Assembly (NCBI GenBank): GCA_032358255.1
Contig: JAULBX010027938.1
Span: 124,001-188,000, forward strand
Length of the DNA stretch: 64,000 nucleotides
Reading direction: 5' to 3'
Source of the DNA: Heterotrichella gracilis
Lineage: Eukaryota; Sar; Xanthophyceae; Tribonematales; Xanthonemataceae
A model generated the notes under the pieces. The model searched no databases and had not been told where the DNA came from. It saw nothing but the letters and a program-made list of their open reading frames with translations. The first letter of the stretch is position 1, and each line of letters begins with the position of its first letter. The position numbers and the translations under genes were made by a program. Below, one piece after another: positions 12,501 to 26,242 of this stretch.

Positions 12501-13172
12501 TGCAAATAGCTTCTGAGAGACTTTTTCCATGCTGGAGACTTTTTTCATGCTGGCTGGAGTGTAATCTTGCAGCAATTCGTGGTTTTTTGGAAGGTAAGCA
12601 TCCTGCTGGCATCTTGGCATTACAGCAGTTTGGTGAAAGGTGCTTTGAAGGCTTATGAATTCAGCTGGCATGGCGGCTTGTGTATGTTAGCTTTGGGGGC
12701 CTGGAGGTGAGGAGGATGACAGCATCTTGTTGAGGAAGGTGTCCACACAGGCACTGTTCCTGAGGGTGACATATTGAGGCACATTTGTGGGCTGCAGGGT
12801 TTCTTGAGCACACCAACTGCTTTGCAATTAAGGCCCTGGACTTCGCGTCCTAATATGTAATTATATGCTTTGTTACATCTTATTTTTATGCTTTTGTACT
12901 TGTTATTATGTTCCCTTCTTTTAATATTACTGACCACCATTTGCGGTCATGGCTGCAGGCTGCAGGGCTTCCTAAGCCCGCCCATGCACACCAACTGCTC
13001 CGCCCAGAAGGCCCTGGACTTCAAGTTCTTCGACCCGCTGCGCTCCCAGCTGCCCACCTTTGACGTCACATACGACGACGACGACGATGATGACGAGGAC
13101 AGCAGCACAGCCGAAACAGCCTCACAGGCACCAACCATCCCCACACAACCCGTGCAGCAGGCTGCAGCTTGA
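9523..13172 (+). CDS. Atypical protein kinase with HAD in place of HRD and acidic C-terminus
   Basis: Kinase-fold protein of 437 residues; family not recognised, although compact CK1/VRK-like kinases are the closest in style. Seven exons: 9523-9759, 9936-10149, 10493-10695, 11005-11180, 11809-11942, 12229-12364 and 12959-13172, with consistent phases. Visible kinase landmarks are a glycine loop KKLGGGMQGGVYDL across the exon 1-2 join, the VAIK-like WVLKV, a following EKEW glutamate, the catalytic loop HADCRLVN (HRD replaced by HAD, the usual lysine by arginine, the Mg-binding asparagine kept) and an intact DFG in IIDFGLAQ. The downstream half is helical, and the last exon ends in a poly-aspartate run and a Ser/Thr/Gln-rich tail. 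Catalytic Asp, Asn and DFG survive, so activity is possible. Introns 2, 4, 5 and 6 hold echoes of neighbouring exons (listed separately). The ATG at 9523 opens the only long frame. Confidence 0.82.
10315..10353 (+). repeat. Echo of kinase exon 3 start in intron 2
   Basis: A degenerate copy of the beginning of exon 3 (the MLLERxxGREVNDTL coding segment at 10493 onward) lies 177 bp upstream inside the intron. It lacks the ITGR codons and runs to a stop soon after. It was probably made by tandem duplication. Confidence 0.75.
11312..11380 (+). repeat. Echo of kinase exon 4 end in intron 4
   Basis: About 68 bp closely matching the 3' end of exon 4 and its donor (11118-11186), with few differences, lies 194 bp downstream of the original. 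It still carries a GGTGGG-like donor region. Confidence 0.9.
11994..12024 (+). repeat. Echo of kinase exon 5 end in intron 5
   Basis: About 28 bp repeats the exon 5 end and donor (VELVKYVTG codons, 11917-11944) with two or three changes, about 79 bp downstream. Confidence 0.8.
12789..12849 (+). repeat. Echo of kinase exon 7 start in intron 6
   Basis: A diverged copy of the exon 7 acceptor and first 60 bases (true exon from 12959) lies about 170 bp upstream, with small deletions and a stop in the exon frame. The GCTGCAGGG acceptor context is conserved. Confidence 0.82.
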
Positions 13173-14790
13173 GGGCGCAATGTCGCGGGGATGCACGCCT
13201 TGTGTGTGGGGCTCTGGGGATGGAACGGAGGGGGGATGTGAGCCTTATGTGTGGGGCTCTGGGGATGGGACAGTGGACAGCGGCCCAGCGGATGCGGTTG
13301 GGGCTGCAGCCTTGTTCCCTTCAAACCTAAACAATGGCACAGCGGGCTTGTGTGCAATGGGAGAGGCTTTGGAGGTGAGATGGAGGAGACAGCAACGCAG
13401 ACCGCAGGCAGCAGCTGTGCGCAAATAGGATGAATGGAGGACAGCTGTGTCGAGCATCGAGCCGTGGAGAGGGGCACAGCCTGTGGGACAGCTGGGGTTG
13501 GCGGGGGTTCGATGGTTGGCGGGACACCATTCACGGATTCGGACAATGTCTAAACTGGTGTGCACACCCACTTGCGGCGTGCGGCATGGGTGCTGGGGCT
13601 TTCCTGGTGGTCAGGGATGTTATGAGGGGTGGGGAGCAAGGGGAGGGAGGGAGATGGCAGGCGTGTGGGTGTGGTGTGCCCATGGCATTTCAGCGTGCCA
13701 TGGGCACTTCAGGTTTGATTTGCGCAGCACTTTGATTAATCTTTTGGATCAGCATGATGCCCAGTCACAGTCTAGGGCATTTTAGGCGGAACCTGTGCTG
13801 CATGTCCATTGCCATTTGATACAGGATGCAATGCGAATTGTAGTGTACCCAGCACATCCCCTCGTGACAGCCAGGCACCGCATGGCTTGAATGTTGAAGC
13901 CCAGGCTGCAGCAGGGAGAATCTGATCTTGGGTGTGTTTCCCTTTAGCTTATGAGGAACGCTTATACTGATGGGTTCCGAGTCGGGTTTCTTTTTGTCCT
14001 TTCTTTTTCGAGACTGCATGACTTGGCAAGGGGGTTGAAGTTACTGGTACTTTGCTGACCACTTCAAAGCTATCGGCATGCCCCTCGGTGTCCGTTGACA
14101 TGTCTGCATGCTGCTGCGTGAATGAGAATTTAGACGACCAAACCACTTGAGGCTAGGGCTGTCAGTCAGTGAGTCAGTGATCAGACCAGCCTTTGCAACG
14201 TCCGTAGGTAATCTGTGTTGATGAGAACAGTCCGGTGGAATCCCTAACATGGCATTGGATTTGCCCAATAGTACTTTTAAGTTACCGTGCCATGGTCCAT
14301 ACGAAAATGCAACCAAAGTGGCCGATAGTTTACAAATATTTTGCCTAGCCTCGAGGCTGTCCCTTTTGCACGACGACATTGTAATAACCCGAGAACGTAG
14401 CGCATCCCTGCTTAACGTGGACGTACGGCGCTGGGGGTGGGACTCAACCCTTTGTCATCGCGAGAACTCATAATATGTTATAATGAAATGCACTGATTGC
14501 ATTGCAATGCACCAAAATTGGCTTCGATGACAATCCGACGATCTGCAGATTTACAGTACTTGCTATCTCAACCCTCATGACGGTATGACCCTGCAGCCAC
14601 TTCCTGCGGGCAAAAGGTGACGTAGCAGTGTGCCCCCTCCTGACCAAACTCATTTAACAATCACATCACCCCGAATTGGATCTGGAGATTGCAGCACGCC
14701 TTGATTGCCTCTACCCTATCAGTCAGCACATTGCAAGCTATTCATCATGCAAACATTTACATGAATTTGCATTGACGCCCTGGCTGGCCG
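13173..14790. other. Intergenic region between convergent kinase and TRM61 genes
   Basis: About 1.6 kb of 3' flanks. Just past the kinase stop, a 20-odd-bp TGTGTGGGGCTCTGGGGAT unit occurs twice (about 13200-13268). The TRM61 3' echo lies at 14591-14650. No supported exon was found; several open frames here are composition artefacts. Confidence 0.5.
14591..14650 (-). repeat. Echo of TRM61 final exon in its 3' flank
   Basis: A degenerate copy of the end of the last TRM61 exon (RGHTGYLTFARR coding segment, 14796-14860) lies about 205 bp beyond the original, past the stop codon. Translated it still resembles RRGHTA..FARRK. This echo is outside any intron of the gene model. Confidence 0.8.
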
Positions 14791-17531
<2,741 letters not shown>

Positions 17532-18229
17532 CGTGCGACGCCTGGCCCCTGTAGAGACCGAACGTAAAGCAAGCCGCCCACAAAAAGCTAGGTGGCTAAG
17601 AGAAAACCGGTGGAGTGCAACCTTTCAAGGGCTTGATATACACACAGGATCTCCCGAGTATACTTTGATTGTTGGCACCTTGCTGGGCAACGTATCACTG
17701 ACGTACTCGCTGAGCCCAACAAAAGTTACCCACGTGCATGCCGCATTCCAATCAGCTGAACCACCTAAGAGGCCGATGCATGCAGCACATTTACCACAGC
17801 GATAACACCACCAGTTGCATATAGTTCGTGCGTTATGGCCCATACGTATGCACAACGCTGCGTCTTGGTTGCAGCAAATAGACCTGGAGTTGCAAGTTCC
17901 ACAGTGGCCGCGCCCAGTGCCGGCTGCGACTTGCACCCAGCAATATCTTTCGCTGGCATACACACCAGTAGACGCACTCGTCTGCGTATCCTCATTTTCT
18001 AGTTTGATCCTGCCTCATAACTGCAGTTTGTATTACCGCCCATCATTGAACCATCGACTCAGCAGCCTTTGGATAGTGCATGCATAAACCTCCTGCCAGG
18101 AGGGGCACCACAAGCTGTGTGACGTCGCCTTTTGTGGCTGACTGCATCGCGCATCTAATCCCCACTTGGGATCCAATCAACCCCTCCATCACAGCCACAC
18201 ACCGCCATTAAGGAGGCATCCCTGGGGTC
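17532..18229. other. Divergent promoter region TRM61 / GluRS
   Basis: About 700 bp between the start codons of two translation-related genes transcribed away from each other. No supported coding exon; regulatory elements cannot be named from sequence alone. Confidence 0.5.
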
Positions 18230-21200
18230 ATGGTGAAGCCCACGGTGCCTGTCCTGACCTATCAGGATAGGACCCCTCCCTTCGCTGCGCTTGCCACTGC
18301 GGCCCTGATATCAGCAGCCATCGAGACCAAGCCAGACTCCAAACTGGCCAAAGATGCGCCCCCTACCCTGGTGCTCCCTACAGGGTGGGTGCCAGTGTAG
18401 TTTCACAAAACATGCATGCTGTTTGGTGGTATTGAACGCTATTGATAGCTGTGGTATGTCCCTGCATAAGGCAGTATCCTCCCTTGCCGCTGCCTAGCCT
18501 TAATGCTTCCTACAGGGTATGGTGGCACAATGGTTTCAAGTATGTATGCTGTTGAGTGGTGCGGTGGTATGTCCCTGCTAATAAGTAGTATCTCCCTCGC
18601 TGTTTATCCCAGGGATGAGTTCTCTGGGACCGCGCACATCCTGCGCTACTTGGCCAGGAGCAGTGCCTCGACAACCCTGTATGGTACCGATGCCATCTCT
18701 GCTGGGCAGGTGTGTGCAGGGTTCCTGGCAACCCTTAGCAGCACAGCAGCATAACAGCTAGCGTGGCGCATGCCAGCGCGCACAGCTTGCTTTAGGGTGT
18801 AGGGTGTAGGGTGAACAGCAAGCGTTGCACCAGCGTGCGCCACTTGGTTTAGGGTTTAGGGTTCAGGGTGAGCAGCCAATCTTCACAAATCTGACCCTCG
18901 ACCATAAACCCTCACCCACCGCAGGTGGACCAGTGGCTTTGCAACCCTAAACCCTAAACCCTCACTCACTGCAGGTTGACCAGTGGCTGGAGTTTGCCCC
19001 CTCCCTCGTGGCTGGCGCCACGCTGGAGGCTGCCTGCACCATCATCAACCAGTACCTGTCCATGCGCACCTACCTGGCTGGCTACTCCCTGACCATCGCA
19101 GACATCGCCTGCTGGGGGCAGTTGCAAGGTAGGTCCTCGCTTGCATTGTGATCACTGTGACCATCTGTGCACCAGGCATCCTGCAGGGGCATACCAGGGG
19201 CAACAGCACAGTGACACAGCGCAGTGGCATCAGGGGTGAACTGAATGCACCAACTTAATTCTACGTTTTTTGTATAGCTACCATATAACTTACGGTGTAG
19301 CTTACGGTGGTGTATCAGTATACAGATACACTGGCATCTGAATCTGGCACCTGACCCCCAGGCACCCCTCAATGGGACAAGCTGAAGAAATCAGGCGGCT
19401 TCCCCCACCTGCTGCGCTGGTATGACCACTGCAACACCGACCCCACACTCACCGAGGTGGCGGAGCAGCACAGCACAAGGCGGAAGCCAGCCAAGCCGGA
19501 TGCCACTGCTGCCGGCGCCCCTGCGCAGAACGGCAAGGGAGGAGGAAGTAAGTTACCCTCCGGGGTGTGAAGACGGTTGCCGTGTGTACCAAGCAGCAAG
19601 GGAACGAACTCCAATAAATACAAATCCGGCTTTGCTGGCCGAGAAGTGATTCATAAATTCTTTAGAAATTACAGCATATATACCTGGACAAGGTCACAAT
19701 TGATGATGCATCATTCATCATTCAAGGGTCACACATGCATCGGCCACCATTCAGCGTTAAGATCTGTCCACCCATGCTCGGGCTGGCACCTGTGGCGAGG
19801 GATGTGTAAGGGTGTAGGGTTTGTCCCAAATTTGGGTAGAATTGGGTCTACGTGATCCATGATTCCTTGGCGCATGGCTCAAACCCTACCCATGTACATG
19901 CAGACACCGGCTCCTTTGATATCGACCTGCCGGGTGCCTCAGAGAGCACTGTGGTCACCCGCTTCCCACCAGAACCCTGCTTGCACAATAACCACTCAAT
20001 GTCTCAATATCCTACAGGTTGTAGAATACAAGTTTAGGGGATTAAACTGACTTTTGTGGGGTATGATTCCTTGGCGCATGGCTAAAGCCGCATCCCTGTA
20101 CCTGCAGACACCGGCTCCTTTGACATCGACCTACCGGGTGCATCAGAGGGCACTGCGGTCACCCGATTCCCACCCGAGCCCTTTGGCTACCTGCACACCG
20201 TGCGCTCAGTAGATACGGGTTTAGGGTTTAGGTGATTCACCTCGAGTGTCTGTGAAGTACAATCCTTGGCGCATGGCTGAAACCCAATCCCTGAACCCGC
20301 AGACACCGGTTCCTTTGACATCGACCTACCGGGGGCCTCAGAGGGCACTGTGGTGACCCGCTTCCCACCCGAGCCCTCCGGCTACCTGCACATCGGCCAT
20401 GCCAAGGCCGCGCTGCTGAACCAATACTTTGCCAACATGTACAAGGGCACGCTCATTGTGCGATTCGATGACACCAACCCCAGCAAGGTGAGACGGGAAC
20501 GCGGGTGCACTAAACCTTAAAGGGATCTGGTTTTCCGTGCGGCAGAGCAGACATGCGGTTGCAGGTGCCAGCACCACAGCCGCCCACATCCACCCACCCC
20601 CCATCCCTCACAGGAGAAGGACGCATTTGTTGAGAACATCCTGTCGGACATTGCCAGCCTGAGTGACCTAAAATCAAACCAAAACCCTAACCCAAATACC
20701 CTCTAAACCCCAAAAACCCAATCCCACAGGAGAAGGACGAGTTTGTTGAGAACATCCTGTCGGACATCGCCAGCCTGGGCATCAAGTACGACCGCCTGAC
20801 CTACACTTCGGACTACTTCCCGCAAATGATGGACCTGGCTGAGCGCCTGATCAAGGCTGGACACCTGTACGCGGATGACACGCCGGTGGACCAGATGCGC
20901 GAGGTGAGCTAAACCCTAAACCCTAAACCTGATGCGGGAGGGGGAGGAATGGCAAGTGTTAATGATCCCTCCCCTCTTCCCCCCCCCCCACCCACTCTCA
21001 CAAGCTAATGTACCCACTACTGTGCACGCCCACCCAACCCCCACCCTTAAATAGGAGCGCGTGCATGGCAGCAAGTCAGCCTGTTGCAACCCACCCTGCA
21101 CTCCACACCCCACCTGCGCAGAGGCACAAGAACAGCCCTTGCATTTCTGTTCAGCGCCTCTCCACCCCGCACCCACCACCTTACCACCCCACCCTCCACA

Positions 21201-24200
21201 GGAGCGCATGCACGGCATTGAGTCCGCACGCCGCGGCCGCCCCGCTGAGGAGAGCCTGGCCATCTGGAAGGAGATGGTTGCAGGCACTGAGGAGGGGCTC
21301 AAGAACTGCCTGCGATTCAGGATGGACATGCAGGTGGGTCGAGAAATAATGCAATAAAGTTGCGAATCATGCGACTGGTCTCTTTACCATCAGATATGAC
21401 TATTGCATTGTGCTGGACAACCCAGGTGCTTATCGCCTGACAAGGCGCTGCATGTGCCTGATGCCTACCGCTGGTATAACTTAAAGAGCTAGTCAATTAA
21501 TTTTTATGATATGTATTTTTAAACATTTTCCAATGCTATAGCCTGGCTTTTCATCCTTCAGTGTAATCTTCTATTTCTCTATTACGTTCATGATCATTGT
21601 TGTTCACTTGCATCTGTTCGTGCAGGCCCCCAACAAGGCCCTGCGCGACCCCGTGGCTTACCGCTGCAACCTGGTGCACCACTGGCGCACGGGGCTCAAG
21701 TACAAGGTGTACCCCACATACGACTGCGCATGCCCCTTTGTGGACTCCACTGAGGGGGTCACACACGCGCTGCGGACCTCGGAGTACAAGGACAGGGAGG
21801 TAAGATATGGGAGGGAGGGAGGGGAAGAAAGGTAACGCATGCGCTGCATCTCTGAGTGCATGAGCAGGGAGGCGCAATATGGTAGGGGGCGAGGGGAGGG
21901 GGGGGGCGGGAGGGGATGACGCACACGCTGCGCACCTTTGGTGCAAGGACAAGGAGGTGCGGTGTGGGTATGGGGTGGGTATGGGGTGGGTGGGTTGTCG
22001 CACGCAAGCTTTTGATTATTGTTACTATTATTTTGTTACTCTAATGGCATCCCATGTGGCCCGACCATTATCAAAATTCTCCCACAAAGCAAGGGCGTTT
22101 GTATCGTATCTTCAGATTCCTCCCCTCCAGCTCAGCAGCATCGCATCCCCGCCTAATTCCCTGATGTCCTCCCCTGCAGGCCCAGTACTACCAGATCCTT
22201 GAGATGCAGCAGTCCGTGTGGCCGGGCCTGCCCAAGGTGCACCTGTGGGACTTCTCGCGCCTGTCCTTCGTGTACACGGTGCTCTCCAAGCGCAAGCTGA
22301 CCTGGTTCGTGGAGACGGGGAGGGTGCCGGGGTGGGACGACCCGCGCTTCCCCACTGTCCAGGGCATGCTGCGCAGGGGGCTGCAGCTGGAGGCGCTCAA
22401 GGAGTTCATCCTGTCGCAGGGCGCCTCCAAGAACGTCACCCTGCAGGTAGGAAATTGGGCCCGCCTCCGCCCCACCCACAGACACCCCCACCAGTGCTTC
22501 GCTAAAGTTACGAAACCTTGGATGCCTGATATAAAAGGATTTATTCTGTAATCTGATAAATGGTGAAAATGGATCAACAAGTGCATCATCGTAATTTAAA
22601 ATAAAACTGTACGTTAAACACAATGTTTCATGCACCCTGCAGGAGTGGGACAAGATCTGGACCATCAACAAGCGCATCATCGACCCCGTGTGCCCCCGCC
22701 ACACAGCCATTGAGGTGGCTGGCAGGGTGCACATGCACATTACAAATGGGCCCCAGGACCCCGAGGTGGTCATCTGCCCACGCCACAAGAAGTACCCCCC
22801 GGCGGGCAACAAGGCCACCACGCGCAGCCAGGTGGGGGTAGGGGGTGGGTGGGTGGAAGTGTGGAGCAGTCTTGAGAGGGGCGGGTGGGGCTAAAGACGT
22901 GACGCTGGTTAGGGTTTGGGTGGTAGTGTTGCAAGGCTGTATCTTTCATTCATCATGTAGTAGATGGTGCATGTGGGATTTACTGTGAGATTTTGTTCAT
23001 GAATCTGATGTGCGTGGTCAAATAATACAGGTGTATGTGTTTCTGATGACGGCTGGGAATGCCTTTCTAATTTGTTTGTTTGTATTTCTGACTCGAGTAT
23101 TGCCATGCTTCAGGACATCTGGCTGGAGCAGACTGATGCGCAGGCTGTGACTGAGGGGGAGGAGGTCACGCTCATGGACTGGGGGAACTGCTTCGTACGG
23201 GTACGCACACTTAAGGGGGGGAAATTCCTAAAAATAAAGTTCACAATGTTTGAAGGGGAGGCGGTTATGCTCATGGACAGCAGGAACTGCTTCATATGGA
23301 TACGCATAAATAAGGGAGGAAACTACATAAAATAAAAAATAGTTGGTCTTCGTGTCTAAAGATACTTGCAGGCGTGAAGTGGAGTGAATTCATGACGTCG
23401 CGCTGTGCTAGTTGCAAAACAGAGCTGGAAGGGGAAAGCCTTGCTAGTCATTGCTCCTACTAAGCTAGTCACCAGCACTTTTGACTGCCGCTCACACCCA
23501 CGACCCACCCGCAAAAAATCACGCGTGATGAGCAGGGCGTGGTGACTGCCCTGGAGGGCGAGCTGCACCTGGAGGGTCTCTCGCCTAATCCCAAAGCCCT
23601 AAACCCAGCCACTCCCTTCCACATGCACCATCACGCTCTTGTCCCGCCCACAGAAACATGCATCTCCTAAACCCACATACCTGAACACCCCCGCCTCTCC
23701 CGCAGAAAGTCACGTGCGACCCTAATCCTGCATACCTTACCCCCCTCCCGCCTGTCTCGCAGAATATCAGCCGCGACGAGCACGGCGTGGTGACAGCCCT
23801 GGAGGGCAAGCTGCACCTGGAGGGTTCCGTGAAGACCACAAAGCTCAAGCTGACGTGGCTGTCCTCCGCTGCCGAGCTGGTTGACCTGGTGCTGGTTGAC
23901 CTGGGCTACCTCATCACCAAGCCCAAGCTGGAGGAGGGGGACGAGTTTGAGGACTTTGTCAACCCGCAGTCGGTGGGTGGTGGCGGGTGACGGGGTTAGG
24001 TGATGGTGGGATGGTGAAGGGTGACGTGATATTGTATATCCCATATTTTCAGAATAATAGAAAATGCACTGTTTCGGTGCAGCGTTTTGAGGCCTATACC
24101 ATGGGCGACGCCAACATGCGCACCGTGCTGAAGGCTGCACCATTGGAATGTATATGAAGTATTTACACTAATGGCATTTTTGAAAATTTACCAGTTTTAA

Positions 24201-24405
24201 GACTATGTTTTTTCTGTTGCAGCGCTTTGAGACCCTGGCGGTGGGCGACGCCAACATGCGCACCCTTCAGAAGGGCGACATCATACAGCTGGAGAGGAAG
24301 GGCTACTACATAGTGGATCAGCAGCAGGTCAGGCCATCCAAGCCACTGGTGCTGCTCAACATACCCGATGGACGCACCAAGACCTCAGCGACCCCCGCCA
24401 AGTGA
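18230..24405 (+). CDS. Cytosolic glutamyl-tRNA synthetase with GST-like N-terminal domain
   Basis: Charges tRNA-Glu; eukaryotic cytosolic class I form, 730 residues. Thirteen exons: 18230-18384, 18613-18709, 18975-19128, 19362-19547, 20303-20487, 20730-20903, 21202-21333, 21626-21799, 22180-22446, 22643-22831, 23114-23200, 23763-23972 and 24223-24405; every phase agrees. Residues 1-170 form a GST-like module ([25 protein letters not shown]), then a Lys/Ala/Gly linker. The catalytic domain shows [19 protein letters not shown] (HIGH), [10 protein letters not shown], the [14 protein letters not shown]...EGVTHALRT block and the KMSKS equivalent VLSKRKL. The C-terminal half is the GlnRS-like anticodon-binding beta-barrel ([37 protein letters not shown]). 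Nearly every intron holds echoes of adjacent exons, often bordered by TTTAGGG-like tracts. The start ATG is not preceded by a transit peptide, supporting a cytosolic role. Confidence 0.96.
18370..18612 (+). repeat. Tandem duplication of GluRS intron 1 with exon 1 edge
   Basis: Two diverged copies with a 131 bp period: the exon 1 end with its donor and the whole intron body (18372-18492) is repeated at 18503-18612. Shared landmarks are CTACAGGGT, the ATGCTGTT segment, TGGTATGTCCCTGC and CCTC.CTTGC/CCTCGCTG before the acceptor. The intron therefore consists almost entirely of its own duplication. Confidence 0.82.
18910..18940 (+). repeat. Echo of GluRS exon 3 start in intron 2
   Basis: Acceptor plus the first 17 or so bases of exon 3 (VDQWL codons) occur 50 bp upstream of the true exon. 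The copies are separated by three CCCTAAA-type telomere units. Confidence 0.85.
18940..18962 (+). repeat. Interstitial telomere-like (CCCTAAA)n tract
   Basis: About three units of the plant-type repeat lie exactly between an echo acceptor and the true acceptor of GluRS exon 3. A TTTAGGG-strand tract also occurs at about 18845-18865 in the same intron. Confidence 0.85.
19860..19989 (+). repeat. First echo of GluRS exon 5 start in intron 4
   Basis: About 130 bp comprising some 40 bp of intron (CCTTGGCGCATGGCT landmark), a CAG acceptor at 19903 and about 80 bases of exon 5 coding sequence, which degrades before the HIGH motif. Same unit as 20063-20208 and the true exon at 20303; spacing 204 bp then 195 bp. 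Confidence 0.95.
20063..20208 (+). repeat. Second echo of GluRS exon 5 start in intron 4
   Basis: As the first echo but longer and closer to the functional exon: the acceptor is at 20107 and the frame stays open through PPEPFGYLH, where the true exon has IGHAK and this copy has TVRS. It then runs into TTTAGGG repeats (20218-20232) and a stop. Confidence 0.95.
20604..20670 (+). repeat. Echo of GluRS exon 6 start in intron 5
   Basis: Acceptor plus about 55 bases of exon 6 ([16 protein letters not shown], one residue differing) lie 116 bp upstream of the true exon, followed by AAACCCTAA-like sequence. Confidence 0.93.
21050..21078 (+). repeat. Echo of GluRS exon 7 start in intron 6
   Basis: A short diverged copy of the ERMHGIES start lies about 149 bp upstream of exon 7; its acceptor is degraded (ATAG). 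Confidence 0.6.
21830..21962 (+). repeat. Two echoes of GluRS exon 8 end in intron 8
   Basis: Degenerate copies at about 21834-21890 and 21913-21962 repeat the exon 8 end ([13 protein letters not shown]) with its donor and the GGGAGGG-rich intron start. The better copy is 153 bp from the original. Confidence 0.75.
22566..22592 (+). repeat. Possible echo of GluRS exon 10 in intron 9
   Basis: About 25 bp resembling the INKRIID codons of exon 10 lie some 100 bp upstream. It is short and diverged, so chance is possible. Confidence 0.45.
23243..23322 (+). repeat. Echo of GluRS exon 11 end in intron 11
   Basis: About 75 bp repeats the [16 protein letters not shown] end, its donor and the first intron bases with moderate divergence, about 103 bp downstream. 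The GTACGC donor has become ATACGC. Confidence 0.85.
23506..23722 (+). repeat. Echoes of GluRS exon 12 start in intron 11
   Basis: The copy at 23506-23578 covers the acceptor region and about 60 bases of exon 12 ([18 protein letters not shown]), 245 bp upstream of the true exon. A third short trace of the same acceptor edge (CCCGCAGAAAGTCACG) is at 23697-23722. Confidence 0.85.
24070..24138 (+). repeat. Echo of GluRS exon 13 start in intron 12
   Basis: A copy of the acceptor plus about 55 bases of exon 13 ([15 protein letters not shown]) lies 141 bp upstream of the functional copy. Confidence 0.9.
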
Positions 24406-25735
24406 AGGGCTCTGCTGGGGTATTGGGGGTTGGCTGTGCTACCTGGGTCACCTTGTGGCATGCGCATGGCAGCGGCCGGCCATTGGGGGGCTTGGTGCCC
24501 AGGTCACCTCGTGGCATGGGTATGGCGGAATGGGTATCGTAGTGGGCGCAGTGGCTGCTGCATGAGGGACCAGTTGGCGCTGGCAGCAGACCAGGGCCAT
24601 CCAAGCATGAAGATGGGCGTACAAGAACTGCAGCAGTGCACCACTCGTGAAGGGTTTGCTGACAGCAACACTGTATCAGAGACTGTGCTGGCCTGTCGGT
24701 GACACAGGGCTTCCAAAGGTTGGCAAGTTGCTATCTGTACTGTACATTGCGGCGGGGTTATGTACGGCGTTTATCGCATCCAGTGGCCTGCAGGTTGTGC
24801 GTAATTAGAATTTATTTGTGACGTTGCAGCCCATTGAGTTTGGTGCAGTGTAGCTTGCATCGATGATCACTGTCGTTGCAACATGCATGCACAATTTCAC
24901 TTTGTGCAGCAGCGGATGCGGCAGGTATTGCAGATGCTAGCAAGGGGGGAAGCTTCATGAATCTTAAATGCATTATCACTTTGCACAACGATTATCCCCC
25001 AAGGGACTTTCCTGCAGCGCTCAAGCTTCTGGCTTCAGTGGTGTGGGAAAATTGCACTAGCTCTTCAAAGATCATCTCCCCTTCCGAAAAATGATTCAAA
25101 ACATTGCCAGGGCACATTATCCATGGTGGATGGTGGCGGTGACTCCCCGACGAGTCAGATGTGCCAGCAACCTCCACACGAACAGCCGCCTACCGGCATG
25201 AACCAATGGTACCCTAAATTAAAATCAGCGCCGGTTCAGGATAGGATTTCCAGCGCCGGTTCAGGAGGCGCGTTTGCAGGACTTGTTCACTGTTTTCCCA
25301 CTGATGCCTGCCACACTGCTCATCATTGGGAGCCGCAATGGTAAATTGAAGTAATTAGCAAAAATGCTAATTATGTACAAGTGACATCTGATGTTTTACA
25401 GTGAAAGCAGAGGCAGGTCTTCCAGTCTTGCGTGAGCAGCTTGGTTCTGGATACGCTCAGCCACTGACAGCCGTGTACTAGCGCTGTAGCTACGCCCGTC
25501 TGGCTACGCAACTGGTTGGTCACCAACCAGCGGGCAGGCACAGTGGTGCCCGGCCGCATGCGGCACTGCTCTCACAGCAACAATCCACTAGTTCAATAAC
25601 TTGCCCTACTCGTATGAAGTACTGTCAAAACTTCCATGCATGTTTGTGAAGGAGCCTGCACTAGGCACCTTTACTCGCTGCAGCTGCCCGACCGGGTCAC
25701 TCTATAACCAGTACATTACCTAAACATGCAAAAAA
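24406..25735. other. Intergenic region between convergent GluRS and FHA genes
   Basis: About 1.3 kb of 3' flanks. A 14-bp CAGCGCCGGTTCAGGA-type unit occurs twice near 25228-25266, and a run with CCAATGG/CACTGG-like words follows GluRS. No supported exon. Confidence 0.5.
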
Positions 25736-26242
25736 TCAATAGAAGCCAGCAGCAGGATCGGGGTTGTGGTGGCTCGATTGGTATGCAGCTGCCTGGTCAT
25801 CAATGTTGCCCTCGTCGCTTGTGTAATCCCGATGCGCAGCATCATTGAACCCAGCTCCCTCCGTCCGCCTTTTCTTTGCTGCACGCTTCTTTACAGGCGC
25901 CTTTGGCAGCAGGAAGTGAAAGTCCTTGTCACCAATCTGCATAGCGTCCTGGGACTTGAGCGCCAGAGGTGGGGAGGATGGGGTGTACAGCACGCCTTCC
26001 ACAAGTACCCCGTTCTTGCCCAGCACGTGCAGCTCGAAGCTCCCGGTCTCAAAGTTGTAGTTGATGGTTGCGTGTTGCCTGGAGATGTTCATGTTGTCAC
26101 CCAATACCACGTCCAGGGCTGTGCTCTTGCTGCGCCTGCCCAGCACCACATCGTACTTTTTGATGTAGTACTCCATATGGTCCCCCGACAGCTTTGCGAA
26201 ACCGCATTTCTGTATCCTCGGGTCGTCAGGCGCCACTGGCAT
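25736..26242 (-). CDS. Single-exon FHA-domain protein
   Basis: Phosphothreonine-binding adaptor of 168 residues with no intron, the only intronless gene of the window. The FHA domain (about residues 15-110) shows the defining residues: GRRS at the start of the fold, SRQHATI for the phosphopeptide loop and LGKNGVLVEG for the second loop. The N-terminal FAKLSG...YYIKKYDVVLGRRS resembles the FHA module of plant FHA2 and fungal Fhl1-type transcription regulators (established family resemblance, not tested here). A basic KKRAAKKRR stretch after the domain may be a nuclear signal (inference). The tail is short and acidic/Gln-rich. The start at 26242 immediately precedes the conserved region. It is divergent from the zinc-finger gene and convergent with GluRS. 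Confidence 0.9.
   Translation of the reverse strand: MPVAPDDPRIQKCGFAKLSGDHMEYYIKKYDVVLGRRSKSTALDVVLGDNMNISRQHATINYNFETGSFELHVLGKNGVLVEGVLYTPSSPPLALKSQDAMQIGDKDFHFLLPKAPVKKRAAKKRRTEGAGFNDAAHRDYTSDEGNIDDQAAAYQSSHHNPDPAAGFY

Noticed and set aside
18786-20232. Telomere-like tracts as a chromosome end
   Set aside because: Only two to four units each, in introns of intact genes, in both orientations.
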